Origin: Dyella monticola | Lineage (GTDB): Bacteria; Pseudomonadota; Gammaproteobacteria; Xanthomonadales; Rhodanobacteraceae | Assembly (NCBI RefSeq): GCF_003363155.1 | Contig: NZ_QRBE01000002.1 | Location: forward strand, 143,795-207,794 | Length of the DNA stretch: 64,000 nucleotides | Direction: 5' to 3' | In this document: piece by piece, positions 16,656-25,344 of the stretch | Position numbering within the stretch: the first letter of the stretch is position 1 | How the letters are laid out: each line of letters opens with the position of its first letter | Made by a program: the position numbers and the translations under genes | The notes under the pieces: generated by a model | The model's input: only the letters and a program-made list of their open reading frames with translations | Told to the model about the DNA's origin: nothing | Database searches by the model: none

Positions 16656-18506
16656 CTACTGCTTGTCGACATTTATGTAATACAGGTCAGTGGCTACTTT
16701 GAACTGATCTTTCGTCAGCGGCGTATTCATCCACTGCCAGCGGGTGGTGGGATGAATGATCTGCCAGTGTCCCGGCTCGCCGACGCGTACCGGCATGGCA
16801 AAGTTATCGACATTGGCATTCCACTTATACATGACCATTCCCGGACTTTCTCCAAATAGAAGGTCAAGTGTGGGAATGTGCGGGTACCGAAGGTATTGGT
16901 CGAAGATCGGCGTCAGATCCATGCCAGTGTGTTGGTTGAAATAAGTGACTACATCACTGGTGGAAATACTCTGGTACTTAAAGTGCTGGAACAAGCCATG
17001 CAGCACGTCCCACCAGCGCTGGTCGTCGTTGACCACGCTGCGGAGCGTATTGAGCATCAACGCGCCCTTGAAGTACTGGTCCTCGGGCGCCTCCGCGCCG
17101 ACGCCATACTCCGGAATGATCGGCCGCAGATTCTCGACCTTGGACTGATAGCCGTTAACGTACTCAAGCGAGGCGGCCTTGCCCCAGTGATATTCGACGT
17201 AAAGGCTTTCCAGATAGGTGGTAAAACCCTCGTGGATCCACATGTCGGCGAGGTCGGATGCCGTGACGCCATTGGCGAACCACTCGTGCCCGCTCTCGTG
17301 GATGATGATGAAGTCGAACTTCAGTGCATAAGGGGTTCCGCCCCAATCCATCCCCAGATAGCCGTTTTTGAATCCGTTTCCGTACGTAACCGCGCTCTGG
17401 TGTTCCATGCCGGAATAAGGCACCTCAACGAGCTTGTAACCGTCACTCGCGAACGGATACTCGCCAAAGTAGTGCTGGTAGGCCTCCATCATGCCACCCA
17501 CCTGCTTGAACTGACTTCGTGCTTTTTCCAGATCCTGCGGCAGGACGTAATAGTTGCCCCACTTGTCCGAAAAATGCACATAGTTTCCTATGTTCACCGA
17601 TACATCGTAACTGTTGATCGGGTTTTGGACCTTCCAGTTCCATTGCGTGTAGCCGTCGTGCAGATCAACCTTGCCCGCGAATTTTCCATTGGAAACATCG
17701 GTCAGGCCGTTCGGCACCGCCACACTGATATCCATGCCCTCTTGCGGCTTATCACGCCATTCCTCCTTACTCGGCCACCATGTACTGGCGCCGCCTTCAC
17801 CCTCATCGGCGGTATACACCCACGCGTTCCCGTCTGGGTCCTTGCCGAACGTAAAGTCACCAAATCTCCCCTGATGTACGGGATGACCGGAATAGTAAAA
17901 ATCAATCGAATAGGTTTGCCCCTCGTGCAGCATCTGCGGAAAATCGATGAATACAGCACGTTCCAGGCGATCGTACTTGAGAGTCGCGTTCCCAAAGAGG
18001 ATCTTGTCCACGGCAAGCGGCTGCTGCAGGTCGATCTGAATACGGTTACCGTCTTTGAGCATGCGAAAACGGATGGTGTTCACACCACTGACTGTCTCTG
18101 CCTTGGGATCGACGCGTATATTCAGGTGGTAATACAGCAAATCGTTGTTCGCGCGATACGGGCCGTTGGCCCCTCGTATCATCTGATCTCGCGTGGGCAT
18201 CGGCGTCTCGATACCCAGTTGTTGTTCCATCTGCTGCCGTTTCTGCTGGAGCTCTTTGCGCCGTTCCTGTCGCTCGGAGGCGGACAGTGTTTGCGCCGGC
18301 TTCTTGTCCTGCGCCTGCCCCTGTGTTTGCGTGCTACCTGCGCCAACAGCCGCCTGACTAGCGGCGAAAGCGACGGGCGGCACCATCAGAGCCAGTGCGC
18401 TTATCGTCCCCCCTAAGACCATCAGGTGCCGCAACCGGAGGACCCCAGCGCAACGACACAGGCGTTGTTCGCACCAGGCGCGAACTGCAGCAACTTTCTG
18501 ACTCAT
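16656..18506 (-). CDS. M1-family metallopeptidase
   Basis: A 616-residue zinc aminopeptidase-like protein. Residues 1-50 hold a basic stretch and a hydrophobic segment (LMVLGGTISALALMVPPVAF) acting as signal or anchor. A Gln/Lys-rich linker follows, then the M1 beta-saddle and catalytic domain. The exopeptidase-type motif appears as YSGMEHQSAV (GxMEN variant with His in place of Asn). Zinc ligands are H403-E404-x2-H407 (HESGHEWFAN) and the Glu 18 residues further on (MWIHEGFTTYLE). ATG 18506 is preferred over the upstream 18578 start because a G-rich ribosome binding site lies six bases before it. The enzyme is probably periplasmic or envelope-bound. Confidence 0.9.
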   Translation of the reverse strand: MSQKVAAVRAWCEQRLCRCAGVLRLRHLMVLGGTISALALMVPPVAFAASQAAVGAGSTQTQGQAQDKKPAQTLSASERQERRKELQQKRQQMEQQLGIETPMPTRDQMIRGANGPYRANNDLLYYHLNIRVDPKAETVSGVNTIRFRMLKDGNRIQIDLQQPLAVDKILFGNATLKYDRLERAVFIDFPQMLHEGQTYSIDFYYSGHPVHQGRFGDFTFGKDPDGNAWVYTADEGEGGASTWWPSKEEWRDKPQEGMDISVAVPNGLTDVSNGKFAGKVDLHDGYTQWNWKVQNPINSYDVSVNIGNYVHFSDKWGNYYVLPQDLEKARSQFKQVGGMMEAYQHYFGEYPFASDGYKLVEVPYSGMEHQSAVTYGNGFKNGYLGMDWGGTPYALKFDFIIIHESGHEWFANGVTASDLADMWIHEGFTTYLESLYVEYHWGKAASLEYVNGYQSKVENLRPIIPEYGVGAEAPEDQYFKGALMLNTLRSVVNDDQRWWDVLHGLFQHFKYQSISTSDVVTYFNQHTGMDLTPIFDQYLRYPHIPTLDLLFGESPGMVMYKWNANVDNFAMPVRVGEPGHWQIIHPTTRWQWMNTPLTKDQFKVATDLYYINVDKQ

Positions 18507-18733
18507 GAAATCCCCCCGCTCATCACCAGAAAACGTAATGGCATCATCTGCTGTGCTGATCAAATCCCTGACGGTCACTATCCTTGCTCTTGGCTTGGTA
18601 TCTTGAACTCGTGTGGCGGCCTACTCGGCAAGGTATTTATTGGAACAATCCCAGCATGCACCGCTGCTCGCGTATTCCTTGTAACCAAGAGCTGAGTGTT
18701 CGGCAGAATGAAAAAACTGCGCCAGCCAGTAGG

Positions 18734-19807
18734 TCATAGCATGTCTGCGACATCTCCATGCAGTCTCGTACTGCTACCAGGACGTGTCTTGTGATTTATG
18801 TGGCTGCACGATGCGGAAATCGGCATAACTGGAAGTGATTGATGCCGGATCGCAAGGGCAGTCGCGTTTCTCGCCTTCTTGCACTTCGGCCCGACTCTGT
18901 CGTCATTCATGGCAGGAAGAAAAAACGAGACGCTATGAGAGGCGTCGTACCAGTATTCGATGGCTGCGAGTGTCGCAAGCGCGACCACCATTCGAGCGAA
19001 ATTAGCCGGTTGCTGCCATGACGCCGCGGTGCCGTGCGCGAACATGTGTCGATTCAACCACGTCACCCCATCATATTCGTGGGTATTGCAGAAAAAATGA
19101 TTCTTGAGCCACCTTCGAAATGTTTCAAAGGCGAAAACACGCTCGCCTTGCCCGAATAGATAGTCACAAGTCTTATATTCTGGCGGCACCCACATACGGT
19201 CAAAATGTAGTTGTGCCGCAGTCTCTATTGCGCGGTTCACAGCATGATCAATTTTGTCCGGTGCGGTAGCATTTGTACCAAGATCCGAAACAATTCTTGT
19301 GAGGCTGCCTTCGATCGCCGGTATCAATGCTCCGACACTGGTAGCCCAATATCCGCTATATGCGCCTAGATAAGCTTCCTGCGCTAATGGCACGATTTCT
19401 TTAAGGCTGCGAGCGACGGGTAATATCTGTTCGATGCAAACTGCCTGGAAAGCTAATGTATAAAGGGTTGACGTGTGATATTTGAAAAGATCGAGCGCCC
19501 GTTCTCTCGTCACATGCCTGACGGAAGCAAGTAGCTTAGAAACTTCACCCATCGGTAGCCATAGCGGCATAAACCACTCGACTTTGTCCCAAAGAGCGGC
19601 CTGGTCGTCGTGTTGTTTTCGCCTTATTTGCCAGTTCTCATCGCCGCAAACCGGAATGGTCGGGAAGCATGCTTTGCCACCTTCGACGATCAGAACAATG
19701 CACGGCGTCGGATGGAAAACCCCGACATCTGCGAGTTTCGCGACCGGATTGATAAGCCGCTTTTCGTTAGCCCATTTTTCAATGAGTTCTGGCGTCAGAG
19801 CATTCAG
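18734..19807 (-). pseudogene. Unknown gene, 5' end removed by an IS3-family insertion
   Basis: About 357 codons of an unrecognised protein remain, beginning LNALTPELIEKWANEKRL at the IS boundary (19807) and ending at 18734. Conserved-looking parts are FYEW-like helical segments and WLNRHMFAHGTA; the NRHxxxHG pattern occurs in several uncharacterised bacterial families. The IS left inverted repeat begins at 19808, so the start of the gene is lost. Sequence on the far side of the IS (after 21128) does not continue this frame, and no target duplication is visible, implying a deletion or rearrangement after insertion. Confidence 0.7.
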
Positions 19808-19857
19808 TGAATCGCCCCGGGATTTGTGGAGGCTCGAACTCTTGAGAGAATGGAGCC

Positions 19858-21089
<1,232 letters not shown>

Positions 21090-21128
21090 CTTAAACCAAA
21101 CAGCCTCCACGAAAGACGGGGCGGTTCA

Positions 21129-21367
21129 GCCGACACTGGTGTCGCCGAGCATGGAGGTAAATGAACGTCTGTTCCAACTTGAAAGCGGTCGGATCTTTCT
21201 CACAGAGTCGGCTGCACGCAATGGGTCGGAAGCAGACGCCCGCCCTACCCTCGATAACACGGGCTAATCGCATTCAGGGCAGCGCCCTGCTCCAATAGGC
21301 GGTAGACGTATCCCCATTGGCAAAGTCGCTTCGAAACCAAGCTAATGAACACCGTTAAAATCACGCC
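21129..21367. other. Intergenic region after the IS
   Basis: 239 bp. A short plus-strand frame (ATG 21151, 38 codons, containing ERLFQLESGRIFLTES) ends at about 21267. It looks like the tail of a lost gene or an intergenic repeat rather than a functional gene. No promoter is obvious. Confidence 0.4.
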
Positions 21368-21967
21368 ATGATCACGCTGCGTTGCACCACCAAGTTATTG
21401 AAGCGCCTTCATCAGTCGGCCAAGCTACCAGCGCCTCCTGTTCCGACCAATCCGCTGGGTGAGTGGTACGCCGATCTCGACTTCTTCGAGCGCAAACCGT
21501 TCTTGACGCTGCTAAATGCGAGTACTGGCGCCGGGCTTGTACTCCCCGGCCATGCCAAATTCTTGAAGTACCTCCACATTCATGCCGGGCAGCAGCTCTT
21601 CAAGCTCTTGCTGCACTATGACTTTGACCCGGAATGGCCTCAGTGCAGTGCCGAATTGGCTGCCTGGGAAGCGCCGCCGACATATGCAAACACCAGTGAT
21701 CGCAGTCTGTTGGGATCGATGAATCGGTTCAAGCTCGAAGCTTGGCACCGCTTCGCTGACGGGAATCGTTCGCTTCCGGAAGTTGCCGCCAGTTGGTGGG
21801 AGGGAATCTTCAGCCACCCTACACTCCCCAAGTCGCATCACGAAAGCGGCCACTATCATCGGCCATTGAACCTAGTCTTTGATAAACTCGCTCCGCCCGA
21901 CACCGTGCTCATCGACTATGGCCGAAGGTGGGTTCATCCCTTGGTCGCTGCCAACGACGACGCTTGA
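21368..21967 (+). CDS. DUF6933 family protein
   Basis: A 199-residue protein starting MITLRCTTKLLKRLHQSAKL, the characteristic opening of the DUF6933 family. It continues with LGEWYADLDFFERKPFLTLL and a middle VLPGHAKFLKYLHIHAGQ. The biochemical role of the family is unknown; members are small soluble proteins often beside plasmid-like or mobile genes. There is no signal peptide. It is a lone gene flanked by IS debris. The start ATG 21368 has only a weak ribosome binding site. Confidence 0.85.
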   Translation: MITLRCTTKLLKRLHQSAKLPAPPVPTNPLGEWYADLDFFERKPFLTLLNASTGAGLVLPGHAKFLKYLHIHAGQQLFKLLLHYDFDPEWPQCSAELAAWEAPPTYANTSDRSLLGSMNRFKLEAWHRFADGNRSLPEVAASWWEGIFSHPTLPKSHHESGHYHRPLNLVFDKLAPPDTVLIDYGRRWVHPLVAANDDA

Positions 21968-22950
21968 AAGCGATCGGTCGGCCATTTGAGGCCGTAACAG
22001 TGGCATGCCTACGTCTCAGCAGACAACGAACAGTGCCTTTTGAGAAACAAGATCCGCGCCCGTCCTACCGCTGATAACCCTCCCTAATCACTCTGCCTAG
22101 GGTCCATATGTGGACTGCCTCTTCTTGTGGATAGGGCCGGCTGGCTCAAACCTCTAGAGGCACAGCAAGTCGCGTGGAGTAGCGCAGAGGGCCATAGCGA
22201 CATCCTTCGATACAGGAAGGATCTTCAACGGCTGGCATGTACGTCAGCCGTTTCGATCGCACCCGGCGGCACCATGCAGTGCGGTTACCTGTCCGAACGC
22301 TACCAAAGACAGCTGGCGCAGACAGTCGACCGCCACCGGAAAGATATCCAACGCCGACAACTCGCACTGTTCTAGCGCAGCACCCTATCCGCAAGACGGC
22401 CAGCGCAGTAAATGGGCTGGTAGATACTCCCGACCTACGTATACGAATGGCCGTCTACTTGGATGGCAACACCCCCGAAACAACGCTGATTGTCAGCAAG
22501 AATATTGCGGCCCGTCTCGGCTTGAAATTGTCGTTGCTGCGCATCCTGGTCCCGTAACACAGCATGTAAGTGCGCCTACCGCTGAACACCAACAGCGAGC
22601 ACAGCACAGCCCAAACTCAATACTACGCTCCGATTTACGCTGCGGCGGACGCGGAGGCGGCGGCATCCCTTGCACGAGCATGGGCTTGCAGCGCGAACGA
22701 ACCATCGCAACCGAGCGCCGAAGGGTAGCTACTCGGACCAGTAGAAGGCGCTCGGCGTGATCCAGCGCAAGCTGCCAAAGAGCGGGCATCGTCTGCGCTG
22801 CTTTCGCGCGAAGTTCAGGGAGCTGGAGGATGTTGTGGAGGCGTTCCGCCGCGACGACATCGCCCTGATGTCTCCTCGCCTTGCTCTCGCAACCGCGGCG
22901 AAATATTCTCTGGCTGCGCAGTTCCATAGGTGTTCGTCACCGGGGGATGT
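21968..22950. other. Gene-poor stretch
   Basis: About 980 bp in which no frame is convincing: short frames on both strands (for example 22237-22557 plus and 22493-22927 minus) overlap each other and lack family motifs or ribosome binding sites. The region lies between an IS and a small membrane operon and looks like decayed sequence. Confidence 0.6.
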
Positions 22951-23046
22951 ATGGGAAATTTCGCTTGGCTGATGCTGCTGGGTTTCACAGTACCGGGCGC
23001 CATCATCTGCCTGATCCATCACCGACTCGTCAGGCGAACGCGCTGA
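22951..23046 (+). CDS. 31-residue single-span membrane peptide
   Basis: ATG 22951 follows a strong GGGGGA site by about six bases. The product has one hydrophobic helix (FAWLMLLGFTVPGAIICLI) and a basic tail (HHRLVRRTR). Its TGA overlaps the ATG of the next gene by one base (TGATG), so the two are translationally coupled. Size, hydrophobicity and coupling support a real small protein, perhaps a partner of the downstream membrane protein. Confidence 0.55.
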   Translation: MGNFAWLMLLGFTVPGAIICLIHHRLVRRTR

Positions 23047-23549
23047 TGTACATGGGCCACTACGCCATCGCATTGGGCGCACGTCGCCGGTTGCAGGCAT
23101 TGCCTATGGCATGGTTGTTGTTCGCCTCCATTGAACCGGATCTGCATGACGTGCTGGGCAGCTTGGTTCCGGCACTGAGCATCGGCCCCGATACGCATAC
23201 TCTTCTCGGCGTATGCGCGGCCGCCATCGTGGTCGCCACGATCACGTCACTAATCTTCCGTCGCATAGACCTGGCGCTTGGCGCCGGCATGCTCGTGTTG
23301 TCGCATGTCGCCGCCGACTATCTCACCAGCCGGCTGCCTCTTTGGCGGCATGGTCCCGTGGTTGGACTTCATCTGTACGCGACGCACTGGGTGGATTTCC
23401 TGCTAGAAGCCGGCACCATCGCCATCGGCTTGGCGCTGTACGCCAGTTCGCCCGACCTGCGTCGTCCAGCACGTGGCGGCGTGGCCGTCATTGCTATTGT
23501 GATGCTGGCCTGTCAGGCCGTTTGGAACTTCGGATTAGACGGCGGCTGA
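23046..23549 (+). CDS. Integral membrane protein, possible membrane-bound hydrolase family
   Basis: A 167-residue protein with about four hydrophobic segments (TLLGVCAAAIVVATITSLIF; LALGAGMLVLSHVAADYL; LLEAGTIAIGLALYA; VAVIAIVMLACQAVW). Polar conserved-looking motifs are MGHYAIALGARR at the N-terminus, EPDLHD and HVAADYL. The mixture of His/Asp motifs in a small polytopic protein recalls the YdjM/DUF457-type membrane-bound 'metal-dependent hydrolase' family, but the match is loose. The start ATG 23046 overlaps the stop of the 31-residue gene before it. Confidence 0.65.
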   Translation: MYMGHYAIALGARRRLQALPMAWLLFASIEPDLHDVLGSLVPALSIGPDTHTLLGVCAAAIVVATITSLIFRRIDLALGAGMLVLSHVAADYLTSRLPLWRHGPVVGLHLYATHWVDFLLEAGTIAIGLALYASSPDLRRPARGGVAVIAIVMLACQAVWNFGLDGG

Positions 23550-24331
23550 CCCCCTTACTTCGTTTTGGCCTTAGCGGCCCCGCCACGGGACACAAGGCTG
23601 AAGCGGTCAAGCAAGTCACCGAGGGGGGTGCTAAAACCTGCGCCTACAACGTCGTGCTGGGCCTGCATACGCTGTATGGACAACTGGCCGAACTGACCAT
23701 AACCGTCCGTCCGCTTCAGGAACGCTGCCTAGCCACTCAATCGATGCCCGTTAGATATCCGCGGGAATCTGTGGAGTCACTCGTCATCTACTGAGTCAAT
23801 TTGGATCAGAATGATCTTGCCCTGAATCATGGACACTTAGTTAAGCGACATGTTGTAGCTCAAACTCGACGGGGCTGAGATAACCCAGGGTGGAGTGGAG
23901 TGCTAGAGTCATTAGGGCCTTTGCCGCCGATGTTCTGTGGGCGGTTTCTGCGGCCACAGGTCGTGTAAATGAAGTGCACCCCGAAATCATCAACGTTCGG
24001 CGGCGCGTCTTCAACTGGCCACTCTATTCCGTAGCGAATACACGTCCACATAGCTTACATCGGCCATAGTGCCGTTTTTAATGTTCTTGGAGGTCACATA
24101 GAACTTGGACGTTGTTCAGTATCAGCATTTAGCGTTTCGCCGGACAGTAGGCCGAACATACGCGTAGAGCATAAAGTATGCCGCTTTCACAAATATGTAA
24201 TTGGTTCACACGTATCTGGGCTGATGTTGCGATCGCGTTCTCAGTTGACGCCTCGCGCAAAATCACTTTGATCGAGTTTTCCCCTCCCCTGCGTATTACC
24301 TTGAAAGACCTGCTTGCGAGGAGAAGCGCTT
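23550..24331. other. Intergenic region with IS debris
   Basis: About 780 bp without an intact gene. It contains the IS3-family remnant at 23830-23908. The part from about 24060 to 24310 is comparatively AT-rich and probably carries the promoter of the SRPBCC gene, whose GAGGAG ribosome binding site is at 24318-24323. Confidence 0.6.
23830..23908 (-). pseudogene. 3' remnant of a different IS3-family element
   Basis: On the minus strand a frame reads ALHSTLGYLSPVEFELQHVA and then a stop (23841-23843), the standard C-terminus of IS3 transposases (rLHStLGYlSPveFE). It is followed by a terminal sequence beginning TGGACACTTAG when read from the outside at 23830. Only the last 20 or so codons and the right end survive. 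It is unrelated in sequence to the two other IS3 copies here. Confidence 0.75.
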
Positions 24332-24784
24332 ATGCTTATGGCTAGCTCTTCGGTGACACGCACCCAGCGGATTGCGGTCCGTTATGAGACGGCTTTCGGC
24401 TTTCTCGTCAATCCATACAACTTGGTCTTGTGGTCATTCGTCGACATCACCGAATTGCATAAGGCAGGCGACGGTTGGTGGAGTGTGCGGACACTGGCTG
24501 GACCTGCGCGGATGAGGACGCTATGCAATGCGCCATCGGGCGTGATCGACTTCGAATTCGATTTTGCGGATTGGAAGTGGCTGATTCCCACCCGCCTGTT
24601 GAGAAACGCCGGAGGCTGCGATTACGTCATCACGCTCTTGGCGTGGGACGACCAACCCGGAGGCATTTTCAGCGAACAGCTTTTACTCATCGACCAGAAG
24701 CTGGTCCGCCTCAAACTTCTGCTCGAAGCGCAGGAGGCTATCGGCTCATTCAGGAAAAATCGGGCGCCAAATCAGGAGAATTAA
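24332..24784 (+). CDS. SRPBCC (START-like) family protein
   Basis: A 150-residue protein of the polyketide cyclase/START-like fold. It begins with a beta strand (RIAVRYETAFGFLVNPYNL), continues with alternating strands (GWWSVRTLAG; SGVIDFEFDFADW) and ends in a long amphipathic helix (LIDQKLVRLKLLLEAQE). Such proteins bind hydrophobic ligands; the ligand is unknown. ATG 24332 is preferred over 24314 because GAGGAG at 24318-24323 is then correctly spaced. Its end overlaps convergently by 4 bp with the sigma factor gene. Confidence 0.7.
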   Translation: MLMASSSVTRTQRIAVRYETAFGFLVNPYNLVLWSFVDITELHKAGDGWWSVRTLAGPARMRTLCNAPSGVIDFEFDFADWKWLIPTRLLRNAGGCDYVITLLAWDDQPGGIFSEQLLLIDQKLVRLKLLLEAQEAIGSFRKNRAPNQEN

Positions 24785-25341
24785 GTGCCACCCAATTCGC
24801 GACGAAGCCACGCGCGCGCCATGCGCCACTCCCGCGTCACGGTCGCCGTGGAGATATCCAGCGTCTGCGCGATCTCCTCCAACGTCATGCCGCCAAAGAA
24901 TTTCATTTCCACCACCTTCGCTTGTTGGGGGTCGACGTCGGCCAGCTTGGTGAGAGCGGCGTCTATCGATTCGAGGTCGACCGGATCCTCCATGGCAATG
25001 TCGATCTCGGTGATCGCGAGCCGGTTTTCACGCTGCGGGCGCTTCGCGGCGTGCTGGCGCCTGGCATAGTCGATCAGGACCTGCCGCATCGCGTGGGAGG
25101 TAATTCCCATCAGGTGACCGCGGTCCATCAGTTCGGGGCGTTCGCTGCCAAGCATCTTCAAGTATGTTTCGTGCACCAGCGCCGTCGTGCTGAGCGTGGA
25201 GAAACCGTCCACCTCCGACAGCCTGCGCCGCGCCATCTGCCTTAGCGAGGCGTACACGGCGGAAAAAAGCGAAGCGAACGCTGCGTCGTCACCGGATCTG
25301 CTGGCCGCGATCATCTGCGTGATGGAAGGATCGGATTGCAT
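24781..25341 (-). CDS. ECF sigma factor, ECF43-like (TIGR02999 type)
   Basis: A 186-residue sigma-70-family factor with only regions 2 and 4. In region 2.2 the usual acidic DAED-type motif that contacts the beta-prime clamp is replaced by TLSTTALVHETYLK (residues 49-62). Region 4 reads VVEMKFFGGMTLEEIAQTLD and STATVTREWRMARAWLR. This is the signature of ECF43/TIGR02999 factors. In the studied examples (EcfP of Vibrio parahaemolyticus, EcfK of Xanthomonas citri) a co-encoded Ser/Thr kinase phosphorylates this region to supply the missing charge. Thr52 and Thr53 are the candidate acceptors. It starts three bases after the kinase stop, so the two are one operon. Confidence 0.9.
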   Translation of the reverse strand: MQSDPSITQMIAASRSGDDAAFASLFSAVYASLRQMARRRLSEVDGFSTLSTTALVHETYLKMLGSERPELMDRGHLMGITSHAMRQVLIDYARRQHAAKRPQRENRLAITEIDIAMEDPVDLESIDAALTKLADVDPQQAKVVEMKFFGGMTLEEIAQTLDISTATVTREWRMARAWLRRELGGT

Positions 25342-25344
25342 CGT

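Noticed and set aside
16878..18416. 512-codon plus-strand open frame across the M1 peptidase
   Set aside because: Antisense shadow; the minus strand has the full M1 motif set and a ribosome binding site.
22237..22557. 106-codon plus-strand frame
   Set aside because: No ribosome binding site or family similarity, overlapping frames on both strands.
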